Origin: Actinomycetota bacterium
GTDB lineage: Bacteria; Actinomycetota; Nitriliruptoria; Nitriliruptorales; JAHWKO01
Assembly: GCA_019347855.1 (NCBI GenBank)
Contig: JAHWKO010000032.1
Span: 1 to 21,699 of the forward strand
DNA length: 21,699 bases
Direction: 5' to 3'
This document shows positions 9,161 to 17,307 of this stretch, one piece after another. Positions within the stretch are counted from its first letter, which is position 1. Each line of letters begins with the position of its first letter. The notes beneath the pieces were generated by a model. The model saw only the letters and a list, made by a program, of their open reading frames with translations, made no database searches and was not told where the DNA came from. A program made the translations under genes and the position numbers.

Positions 9161-10178
9161 CTACCGGTCCACGGCCTCTCGCCACGGCCAGGTCGAGCCC
9201 GTGGTGAAGCCGTACAGCGCTCGTCGTCGCTCGTCGTAGCGGGACAGGAGCTGGCGGAACCGTTCGTCGTCGACGACCGGCAGGCCGGCGTCGCGTAGGG
9301 GCTGGAGATCCGGTGGGGGTGGCGGTCGGTCGGCTACTTCGCTGAAGCTCGCCTGGATGATGCCCAGCAGCCTGCCGATCGCCCGACGTGCCGCACGGAC
9401 GGCGGCCGGATGGGGTCGGACCGCATCGTCGACGGCGACCGTGATGATCGTCAGCGCCTCGTCGAGTGTGGCGATCGACACCGCGAACTCGTCGGACCGG
9501 TGGCGGCTGTGGAAGAAGTGCAGGATCGGGTAGGTCAGGTGCCGTTGCGCGGTCCGGTTGATCTCCTCCGCGAAGCGCAGGAGCGGCTGGTCGAGGAAGC
9601 GCAGATCGTCGCCGTTCCACGCGTGCACGAGCAGGTCCTGCGCGGACGTGCCGATGCCGCTGATGGTCGCCCCCTGCTGGCGCCGTTCGGTCACCGCGGT
9701 CATGACCGGGATCATGTAGGTGATCGCCAGGGTGGCGAGCCCCAGGCCGTTGGCGACGGCCAGTCCCGTCGCGATCTGCCATCCCGCCCCGCTCGGCTTG
9801 AACTCACCGTTGCCGAGGGTGAACAAGGTGTAGGCGGTGTAGTAGACGCGGTCCCAGTTGCCCGCCGGACGTTCGGTGGACGTCGTCACCACCGACGAAG
9901 CGTCGGCGCCGAACACCAGCGACCAGCCCACCCACAGCAGCCCCATCCACAGGACGACGGTCACCACGAGGACGATCGGCCCCGCCAAGGTCATGACGGG
10001 CGACCGGGGGCCGGACGCGATCCTGCGTGCGACCCGCCACAGGCCCCTCCCGATCCGAGCGGTAACCCGCGCCGGCAGCCGTGCTGGCGGCCAGGGTGGT
10101 GGTGATCGCGTCGGACACGGCCAGCAGGATCACGGATGCGCCAACCAGTAGCACCCAGCCGTTCACGTCACCGATCAC
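9161..10178 (-). pseudogene. potassium-channel-like membrane protein with apparent one-base frameshift
   Basis: The gene reads leftward. From GTG 10178 the frame gives one membrane segment (NGWVLLVGASVILLAVSDAITTTLAAS) and then turns into arginine-rich nonsense. The continuation is in another frame: VTARIGRGLWRVARRIASGP, a second membrane segment (MTLAGPIVLVVTVVLWMGLLW), a pore-like YTAYTLFTLGNGEF, a third segment and a long cytoplasmic tail ending at 9161. Dropping one base from the CCC run at 10066-10068 joins the parts into about 338 residues. The span is 1018 bases, one more than a multiple of three. The two-part protein matches what I recall of actinobacterial two-pore-helix ion channel proteins. 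The internal ATG at 9994 would give a 277-residue protein lacking the first segment. A sequencing error, a recent mutation or programmed slippage cannot be told apart here. It converges on rpmE and diverges from the DUF1385 gene. Confidence 0.7.
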
Positions 10179-10230
10179 GCGTCATCCGGATCTCCGTCGG
10201 GGGCGCGCGACGGTAGCCGCGCTGCACGGC

Positions 10231-10276
10231 GGTCCGGCCCGCGGACCGCGCTGACCGTATCCTGCGGCTGCGCCGC
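10231..10276. other. two short hairpins in the divergent gap before the DUF1385 gene
   Basis: The 237-base gap 10179-10415 separates the divergently read channel and DUF1385 genes and holds no convincing gene. It contains a perfect 6-bp stem (GGTCCG 10231-10236, CGGACC 10242-10247) and a perfect 5-bp stem (GCGGC 10264-10268, GCCGC 10272-10276). Between them lies TATCCT (10258-10263), a possible -10 box without a good -35. Promoters for both genes must lie in this gap or nearby, but I cannot place them securely. Such short GC stems also arise by chance in DNA this rich in G and C. Confidence 0.3.
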
Positions 10277-10415
10277 GCCAGCGAGCGGGGCGAGCACGAG
10301 CCATCCGGCACTGTCCGAACGACGCCCGGCTGGATGACGACCGACAGATCCGCATCCCACAGCAGGCCGACGGGTCCCGACCCACCGACGTCTGCGACAT
10401 CGACAAGGGTTCCTG

Positions 10416-11453
10416 ATGGCAGCGCACGACGGGGAACAGCAGCGCCCCACCGACCCTGCCGCCTCGCACTACTACGGCGGCCAGGCGGTGATCGAGGGCG
10501 TCATGATGCGGGGCGCCGACACCTGGGCGGTGGCGGTGCGTCGGCCGGCCGGTGACATCTACATCGAGCGCCGGGCGGTCTCGACGGCCCCGACCCGCTA
10601 CCCGATCCTGAAACGCCCGATGTTCCGCGGGGTGTTCGCGCTGTTCGACGCGATGGCGATCGGGGTCAAGGCGCTCGGGATCTCGGCGACCCAGGCCCTA
10701 CCCGAGGAAGAGGAACCGCTCGACGGCAAGGCCTTGGGCGGCACGATGGTCGTCGCGCTGCTGTTCTTCATCGGCGTGTTCATCGTCCTGCCGAACGTCT
10801 TCCTGGCCTCACTGCGCGGGTGGCTCGGGGACGGGCTGCTCTACCACACGGTCGAAGGCCTCCTGCGCATCGCGATCTTCCTGGCCTACCTGTCTGCGAT
10901 CTCGCTGATGGCCGACATCCGGCGGGTGTTCCAGTACCACGGGGCAGAGCACAAGACGATCGCGGCGTGGGAGCACGGCGAGCGGCTCGAACCTGAGACC
11001 GTCGACCGCTACTCGACCCTGCACGTGCGGTGCGGCACGAACTTCCTCATCATCGTCATGCTCCTGGCGCTGCTCGTGTACTCCGTGGCCGGCGTGCTCG
11101 TCCCGCCGCCCGAGGGCATCGGTTGGGTCGGAGCGGTCGTCTACCACGTGACCCTGCGTATCGTCCTGCTGCCCGTCGTGGCCGGTCTGGCCTACGAAGG
11201 GATCCGGCTCGGCGCCGCGCACGGGGACGCCTGGTGGGTGAACGCGCTCATGCAGCCCGGCCTGTGGCTGCAGAAGATCACCACCCGTCCGCCCACCGAG
11301 GACATGATCGAGGTCGCGATCCGCGCCTTCGAGTCGGTCGTCCCGGCGGCCGACCTCGATGGACGCACCACCGACCTGCCCAGCGGGGTCCTGATGGGCG
11401 AGGACGAGGGCGCGCCCCGCGCGAGCCTCATCACCCGGACCGAGGGGGCGTAG
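10416..11453 (+). CDS. DUF1385 (YqhQ-like) membrane protein
   Basis: A 345-residue multi-pass membrane protein of the DUF1385 family, whose biochemical role is not established. Family motifs are GGQAVIEGVMMRG (21-33), FQYHGAEHKTI (172-182), a conserved His/Glu-rich stretch suggestive of metal binding, and LHVRCGTNF (202-210), a variant of the usual HPRCGTSF. Membrane segments lie at about 108-130, 148-166, 210-230 and 236-262. The ATG at 10416 has AAGGG at 10405-10409, six bases upstream. The gene lies between rpmE and prfA, an arrangement that recurs in Gram-positive and deep-branching actinobacterial genomes. A link to translation or envelope has been guessed from this context only. A 48-base C-rich gap separates it from prfA. 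Confidence 0.93.
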   Translation: MAAHDGEQQRPTDPAASHYYGGQAVIEGVMMRGADTWAVAVRRPAGDIYIERRAVSTAPTRYPILKRPMFRGVFALFDAMAIGVKALGISATQALPEEEEPLDGKALGGTMVVALLFFIGVFIVLPNVFLASLRGWLGDGLLYHTVEGLLRIAIFLAYLSAISLMADIRRVFQYHGAEHKTIAAWEHGERLEPETVDRYSTLHVRCGTNFLIIVMLLALLVYSVAGVLVPPPEGIGWVGAVVYHVTLRIVLLPVVAGLAYEGIRLGAAHGDAWWVNALMQPGLWLQKITTRPPTEDMIEVAIRAFESVVPAADLDGRTTDLPSGVLMGEDEGAPRASLITRTEGA

Positions 11454-11501
11454 CGGGGGAGCACCCACCCACCCGCTGACCGCCACCCACCGGAGAACCA
11501 G

Positions 11502-12580
<1,079 letters not shown>

Positions 12581-12584
<4 letters not shown>

Positions 12585-13474
12585 CGGCGCCGGCGCGCGA
12601 CCGCACCCAGCCGGTCATGGACCTCGTGCGCCAGCACGCCGCCCGGCTGACCCGAGCGGGTGTGCCGAGTCCCGACCACGACGCGAGGGCGCTGGCTGCC
12701 CACGTGTTCGAACTCGCGCCGTCGGACCTGCGGATCACGACGATGACGGACGTGACGCAGACCCACCTGGACCGGCTGGCGGCGCTCGTCGAGCGCCGCG
12801 CCGAGCGCGTTCCCCTCCAGCACCTGACCGGCGAGGCCGGTTTCCGCACGATCACGCTGGCGTGCCGCCCGGGGGTGTTCGTGCCGCGACCCGAGACCGA
12901 GGTGCTCGCCGGGCTCGCGATCGATGCCGCCGGACCGTCGCCGCTGGTCGTGGAGCCCTGCACGGGGACGGGGGCGGTGGCGCTGTCGATCGCCATGGAG
13001 GTCCCCGACGCCACCGTGATCGCCACCGACCGCACCCCAGACGCCGTGGAGCTCGCCCGGTGCAACGCCGAGCGGCTCGGCCTCGACGTCGAGGTGCTCC
13101 AAGGCGATCTCCTCGAACCGGTGGATCCCGCGCTGCGCCGTCGGGTCGACGTGCTCGTCGCCAACCCGCCCTACCTCACCCCGTCCGAGCTGGACGCTTG
13201 CGATCCTGAGGTCCGGCAGCACGACCCCGAGGGCGCCCTGGTGGCTGGTCCCACCGGGCACGAGATCACCGACCGCCTGATCGCCGCCGCGCCCGCCTGG
13301 CTGCGTCCCGGTGGGACGGTCCTGCTCGAGGTCGCCGAGGTCCGGGCTGCGCAGGTCGCCGACCGCATGCGCACCGCCGGACTGGTCGACGTGGCGGTCG
13401 TCGACGACCTCACGGGTCGCGAACGGATCGTGCGAGCCACCACCCCCGATACGAGCCCCGAGGTGCGAGCGTGA
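12581..13474 (+). CDS. prmC: release factor glutamine methyltransferase
   Basis: A 297-residue S-adenosylmethionine-dependent methyltransferase that methylates the glutamine of the GGQ motif in release factors. The N-terminal helical domain spans about 1-85 and ends with VPLQHLTGEAGFRTITLACRPG and VPRPETEVL, both typical of PrmC. The cofactor motif is VVEPCTGTGAVALSIA (123-138), in which EPCTGTG replaces the more common DLGTGSG. The substrate-binding NPPY is at 195-198, followed by YLTPSELD. It overlaps prfA by four bases and the next gene by four bases, in the same order as in Mycobacterium (prfA-hemK-Sua5-like), which supports both the name and the GTG start at 12581. Confidence 0.97.
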
Positions 13475-14115
13475 CGATCGTCGTGGACGGGACCGGCGAC
13501 AACCGCCCCAAGGCGGTCGCCCAGACGGCCGAGACGCTCCGGCAGGGTGAGCTCGCCGTCGTGCCCACCGACACGGTCTACGGGGTCGCCGCCGACGCCT
13601 TCAACCCCGACGCCACCGCGAAGGTGTTCGCGGCCAAGCAGCGGTCTCGGACCCACCCGCTGCCGATCCTGGTGCACTCGCCGAAGCAGCTCCCCGGGAT
13701 CGTGGGGGACGTGCCTCCCGCTGCCGAGCGACTGATGGCGGCGTACTGGCCGGGCGCCCTCACGATCGTCCTGCACGCCTCACCTGACCTGGTGTGGGAC
13801 ATCGGCGACAACGAGGGAACGGTCGCGGTCCGGATGCCGCTGGACGACGTCACCCTCGACGTGATCCGGCAGGTCGGCCCGGTCGCCGTGACGAGCGCGA
13901 ACCGCTCCGGCGAGCCGCCCGCGACCGGCGTGCAGGAGGCCCGCATGGCGCTCGGTGACGCGGTGGCCGTCTACCTCGACGACGGACCGCGCACCGACAG
14001 CCGCCCGAGCACGATCGTGGACCTCACCCGGGACGAGCCGTTCCTGATCCGCGACGGGGACCTCCCGCCCGACGAGGTCATGGCGACCGCACGCGGCGAC
14101 GAGGTCCACCAGTGA
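13471..14115 (+). CDS. tsaC: L-threonylcarbamoyladenylate synthase (TsaC/Sua5/YwlC family)
   Basis: A 214-residue YrdC-domain protein. The family makes threonylcarbamoyl-AMP from threonine, bicarbonate and ATP, the first step of the t6A37 modification of ANN-decoding tRNAs. Visible motifs are VVPTDTVYGVAADAF (30-44), the basic KQRSRTHPLPILVHS (56-70), YWPGALTIVL (92-101), RMPLDDV and TSANRSGEPP (141-150). It lacks the long C-terminal Sua5 domain and so is of the short TsaC/YrdC size. The GTG at 13471 overlaps the prmC stop. Its substrate threonine is the product of the operon at the left of the window, although the link is only circumstantial. The stop codon is part of an 11-bp direct repeat that leads into the next gene's control region. 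Confidence 0.94.
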   Translation: MTIVVDGTGDNRPKAVAQTAETLRQGELAVVPTDTVYGVAADAFNPDATAKVFAAKQRSRTHPLPILVHSPKQLPGIVGDVPPAAERLMAAYWPGALTIVLHASPDLVWDIGDNEGTVAVRMPLDDVTLDVIRQVGPVAVTSANRSGEPPATGVQEARMALGDAVAVYLDDGPRTDSRPSTIVDLTRDEPFLIRDGDLPPDEVMATARGDEVHQ

Positions 14116-14140
14116 GCGGCGCGACGGAGGAGCGGCGCGA
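14114..14140 (+). repeat. 11-bp direct repeat before the phosphatase gene
   Basis: GAGCGGCGCGA occurs at 14114-14124 and again at 14130-14140, a spacing of 16 bases. The first copy includes the last two bases of the tsaC stop. A GGAGGAG-like stretch lies between the copies. It immediately precedes the 27-bp palindrome. It could be a small duplication or part of a binding site, and GC-rich chance similarity is possible. Confidence 0.5.
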
Positions 14141-14144
14141 GAGT

Positions 14145-14171
14145 CGCTGTCTTAGGTCACCTAAGACAGCG
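14145..14171. promoter_or_regulatory. perfect 27-bp palindrome, candidate operator or RNA hairpin
   Basis: CGCTGTCTTAGGT (14145-14157) and ACCTAAGACAGCG (14159-14171) are exact complements around C14158. As RNA this would be a 12-bp stem with a three-base loop. It lies in the 73-base gap between tsaC and the phosphatase gene, only two bases before the GGAGGAG ribosome site (14174-14180). It has an AT-containing centre (TTAGGTCACCTAA) in very GC-rich surroundings. The half-sites TTAGGT/ACCTAA resemble those of DtxR/IdeR boxes, but the spacing is far shorter. There is no T run for a terminator. Confidence 0.7.
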
Positions 14172-14188
14172 GCGGAGGAGAACCAAGG

Positions 14189-14812
14189 ATGAGCGACGAC
14201 CGCATCGTCGACATCCTCGTCGTCTGCACCGGCAACATCGCGCGGAGCCCGCTCGCCGAGGCCCTCCTGCAGGAGGAGGCGCGACGTCGGGCTGGTCCGG
14301 ACGCCCCGGTCTGGGTACACAGCGCCGGCGTGCACGGGCTCGACGGGCGCGGGGCGGTCACCGAGATGCAGCACGAGGCCTCGTCCCGCGGGGTCGACCT
14401 CAGCCGGCACCGGGGCGACGTCGCACGCGAGGACGCCGTCCGTGTCGCCGACCTCGTCGTGGCGATGACCGAGTCGCACCGCCGCCGTCTCCTGCAGATG
14501 GTCCCTGCCGCGAAGGAACGGATCTTCACCCTCAAGGAGCTCGTGCGGCTCCTCGACGTGGTCGAGGAGCCCGACGACGACCTACCCGTCGCCCAGCGCG
14601 TGCGGACCGTCGTTCGTCGCGCGCACCGGGCGCGTCCACGTGCTCGGGCCGCTGAGGGGCCGGAGGACGTCCGCGACCCGTACGGGGGGTCACGCGCCGG
14701 GTACCGGGAGGTCGCCACCGAGATCGACGATCTGGTCCGGCGGGCCGCGGACCTCCTGTTCGGCGCGGACGGCGCCCCCGAGGTCAGGGGGGAGGGGGGC
14801 GACCGGGGCTAA
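14189..14812 (+). CDS. low-molecular-weight protein-tyrosine-phosphatase family protein
   Basis: A 207-residue cysteine phosphatase. The P-loop CTGNIARS gives the C-x5-R-S motif with C13 and R19, and the general-acid loop is D163-P164 (VRDPYGGS). Bacillus YwlE, encoded in the comparable ywlC-ywlE-glyA neighbourhood, is a protein arginine phosphatase. There a threonine in the P-loop (CTGNTCRS) favours phosphoarginine, whereas classical tyrosine phosphatases have isoleucine. Here the residue is I17, which points to phosphotyrosine. The C-terminus from about residue 140 is arginine-rich, then highly charged, so the protein is longer than the usual 150-160 residues. The ATG at 14189 has GGAGGAG eight bases upstream. 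A 27-bp palindrome sits just before it and may regulate it. An arsenate reductase is less likely because the second cysteine pair is not evident. Confidence 0.88.
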   Translation: MSDDRIVDILVVCTGNIARSPLAEALLQEEARRRAGPDAPVWVHSAGVHGLDGRGAVTEMQHEASSRGVDLSRHRGDVAREDAVRVADLVVAMTESHRRRLLQMVPAAKERIFTLKELVRLLDVVEEPDDDLPVAQRVRTVVRRAHRARPRARAAEGPEDVRDPYGGSRAGYREVATEIDDLVRRAADLLFGADGAPEVRGEGGDRG

Positions 14813-14842
14813 CCTGGCCGGCGACCCGACCGCGGAGCTCCC

Positions 14843-16135
14843 ATGACCACGTCCCCGGGCCCCTCGCTGCGTGAGGCTGACGCCCAGATCGCCGACCTGA
14901 TCGCCGCCGAGGAGCGCCGCGAGGCCGCGAAGATCCGGTTGATCCCGTCGGAGAACTACGTCTCGCGTGCGGTGCTCGAGGCCACCGGCTCGGTCCTGAC
15001 GAACAAGTACTCGGAGGGCTACCCCGGCAAGCGGTACTACGAGGGCCAGGAGGTGATCGACCAGGTCGAGACCCTCGCGGTCGACCGGGCGAAGGAGCTG
15101 TTCGGCGTCGACCACGCCAACGTTCAGCCCTACTCCGGATCCCCCGCGAACCTCGCGATCTACCTCGCGTTCCTCGAGCCGGGTGACACGGTCATGGGGA
15201 TGTCCCTGCCGCACGGCGGCCACCTCACCCATGGGTGGAACGTGTCGATCACCGGCAGGTGGTTCAACAGCGTCTCGTACGGGGTGTCGAGGGAGACCGG
15301 GCGGATCGATCTCGACGAGGTCCGCGAGGTGGCCAAGCGCGAGCAGCCGAAGATGATCTTCTGCGGAGGGACCGCGATCCCGCGCGAGATCCCGTTCGAC
15401 GCGTTCGCCGAGATCGCCGAGGAGGTCGGGGCGCTGCTGGTCGCCGACATCGCGCACATCGCCGGCCTCGTGGCGGGCGGCGCGCACGCCACACCGGTCG
15501 GGCACGCGCCGGTGATCTCCACCACCACCCACAAGACCCTGCGCGGACCGCGCGGGGCGATGCTGCTGTCCACCGAGGAGCACGCCAGAGCCCTCGACCG
15601 GGCCGTGTTCCCCGGCCTCCAGGGGGGCCCCCACAACCACACCACCGCGGCGATCGCCGTGGCGCTGCGCGAGGCCGCGCAGGACACCTTCCGCGACTAC
15701 GCCCACGCGATCGTCGCGAACGCCAAGGCGCTGGCCGAGGCGCTGCTGGAGCGCGACTACGACCTCGTGTCCGGAGGCACCGACAACCACCTCATCCTGA
15801 TCGACCTCACGAGCAAGGACATCCCCGGCAAGCCCGCCGCGCAAGCGTTGGATCGCGCCGGGATCGTCACCAACTACAACACGGTGCCGTTCGATCCGCG
15901 CAAGCCGTTCGATCCGTCCGGGATCCGGTTGGGTACCCCCGCGGTGACCAGCCGGGGGATGGGGGAGGACGAGATGCGACAGGTCGCCGACTGGATCGAC
16001 CGCGCGGTCCACGCCGCGAAGGAGGACGACGAGGCTGCCCTCGACACGATCGCCGGAGAGGTCCGGGAGCTCGCGGCGGAGCATCCCGCTCCCGGCATCT
16101 CGGCCGACCTCGCCGCTGAGGTGCTGACCGGGTGA
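14843..16135 (+). CDS. glyA: serine hydroxymethyltransferase
   Basis: A 430-residue PLP enzyme that interconverts serine and glycine and charges tetrahydrofolate with a one-carbon unit. IRLIPSENYVS and NKYSEGYPGKRYYEGQEVID at the N-terminus are diagnostic. DIAHIAGLVAGG (202-213) carries the PLP-contacting Asp and His. The PLP lysine is K231 in TTTHKTLRGPRGA. RLGTPAVTSRG near the end binds the substrate carboxylate. The stretch MIFCGGTAIPREIPF departs from the more common AGxSAYxRxIDF but keeps the arginine. The ATG at 14843 follows a modest GGAG. The stop overlaps the wecA GTG by four bases. The neighbourhood of sua5, phosphatase and glyA ahead of the atp operon recalls Bacillus. Confidence 0.98.
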   Translation: MTTSPGPSLREADAQIADLIAAEERREAAKIRLIPSENYVSRAVLEATGSVLTNKYSEGYPGKRYYEGQEVIDQVETLAVDRAKELFGVDHANVQPYSGSPANLAIYLAFLEPGDTVMGMSLPHGGHLTHGWNVSITGRWFNSVSYGVSRETGRIDLDEVREVAKREQPKMIFCGGTAIPREIPFDAFAEIAEEVGALLVADIAHIAGLVAGGAHATPVGHAPVISTTTHKTLRGPRGAMLLSTEEHARALDRAVFPGLQGGPHNHTTAAIAVALREAAQDTFRDYAHAIVANAKALAEALLERDYDLVSGGTDNHLILIDLTSKDIPGKPAAQALDRAGIVTNYNTVPFDPRKPFDPSGIRLGTPAVTSRGMGEDEMRQVADWIDRAVHAAKEDDEAALDTIAGEVRELAAEHPAPGISADLAAEVLTG

Positions 16136-17307
16136 TCCCCTACCTCGCCGTGTTCGCGATCGCGGCGATCGTCACCGTCGGTGTGACGCCACTCGTCGCG
16201 CGGCTCGCCCGCCGGGTCGGAGCGGTCGACGAGCCCGGCGACGAGCGCAAGATCCACGAGCGACCGACCCCCACGCTCGGTGGACTCGCGATGCTCCTCG
16301 GGTTCCTCGGTGCCGTCGGGTTGGCGTGGGCCTTCGCCGCGTTCGGGTTGGACGCCTCAGGACCCGAGGGCGAGTCGACGTTCGCCCCGATCTTCTCGCA
16401 GACGTCCGAGCCCCTGGGACTGCTCGGGGGGATCGTGCTGATCGTCGCGCTCGGGCTGTACGACGACCTGCGGGGCCTGCCCGCCCCGCTGAAGCTCGCC
16501 GGGCAGCTGGTCGCGGCACTGCCCCCGGTACTGCTCGGGATCCAGCTGGTGTACGCGTGGATCCCCGGTCTCGGCGTCCTGGTGCTGTCCCCGGACCTCG
16601 GCATCCCCCTGACCGTCCTCGTGATCGTGGCCATGATCAACGCCGTCAACCTGATCGACGGGCTGGACGGGCTGGCCGCCGGCGTCGTCGCCATCGCGGC
16701 GACCGCGTTCTTCGCGTTCGCCTACGGCTCGGACGCCCGAGGGATCGCCGAGGCCGCTCCCACCTCCGCGCTGCTCGTGGCGGCTGCGCTCGCCGGGGTC
16801 ACCCTGGGCTTCCTCGTCCACAACTTCCACCCGGCGGACATCTTCATGGGGGACACCGGCTCGATGCTGCTGGGGCTGCTGCTCGCGTCCAGCGGCGTCG
16901 CGTTCGTCGGCCGGACCACCGACCCGGGCTACACCGACTTCGCGGGGGTGTTCCCCCTGGCGATCCCCGCGCTGGTGCTGGGTCTGGCGTTCCTGGACAC
17001 CGGGTTCGCGGTCGTGCGTCGCCTCTACCACAAGCGGCCGCTCGCCTCACCGGACCGCGAGCACATCCACCACCGTCTCCTGCACGTCGGCGTCGGGCAG
17101 AAGCGGGTCGTGCTGACCATGTACTACTGGTCGGCGGTCGTGGCGTTCGGTGCCGTGGGCGTGACCTACCTGACCCCGCTCGTCATGCTGGTCGTGGTCG
17201 CCGGTCTGATCGTGCTCGGGGTGGTGCTGACGAGCGTCACGTTCCGGGGCGCCCGCAACGGCGACGACCCGGAGACGGCCGAGGTCGCTGGTCGACGGAG
17301 CGGGTGA
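16132..17307 (+). CDS. wecA: undecaprenyl-phosphate GlcNAc-1-phosphate transferase family protein
   Basis: A 391-residue polytopic membrane enzyme of the MraY/WecA/TagO family with about ten segments. It attaches a sugar-1-phosphate, in this branch usually GlcNAc-1-P, to a polyprenyl phosphate, the first lipid-linked step of envelope glycan synthesis (arabinogalactan linker, teichoic acid or O-antigen according to organism). Motifs seen are GDERKIHERPTPTLGG (36-51), LYDDLRGLPAPLKLAGQ with D111-D112, NAVNLIDGLDGLAAG (170-184), FMGDTGS (238-244) and HIHHRLLHVG (311-320). The last is the WecA/TagO-type HxxHR loop rather than that of MraY. The GTG at 16132 overlaps the glyA stop. In Mycobacterium tuberculosis its counterpart rfe directly precedes the atp genes. 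Here a histidine kinase is interposed. The exact sugar and polymer are inferred. Confidence 0.95.
   Translation: MIPYLAVFAIAAIVTVGVTPLVARLARRVGAVDEPGDERKIHERPTPTLGGLAMLLGFLGAVGLAWAFAAFGLDASGPEGESTFAPIFSQTSEPLGLLGGIVLIVALGLYDDLRGLPAPLKLAGQLVAALPPVLLGIQLVYAWIPGLGVLVLSPDLGIPLTVLVIVAMINAVNLIDGLDGLAAGVVAIAATAFFAFAYGSDARGIAEAAPTSALLVAAALAGVTLGFLVHNFHPADIFMGDTGSMLLGLLLASSGVAFVGRTTDPGYTDFAGVFPLAIPALVLGLAFLDTGFAVVRRLYHKRPLASPDREHIHHRLLHVGVGQKRVVLTMYYWSAVVAFGAVGVTYLTPLVMLVVVAGLIVLGVVLTSVTFRGARNGDDPETAEVAGRRSG

Noticed and set aside
14145..14171. DtxR/IdeR iron box
   Set aside because: The half-sites TTAGGT/ACCTAA match, but they are one base apart instead of about seven, so the usual 19-bp box is not present. 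The palindrome is kept as an unassigned site.
14690..16084. Open minus-strand frame of 464 codons opposite glyA
   Set aside because: It mirrors a firmly identified PLP enzyme and shows no family motif. Stop-free antisense frames are expected at this GC content.
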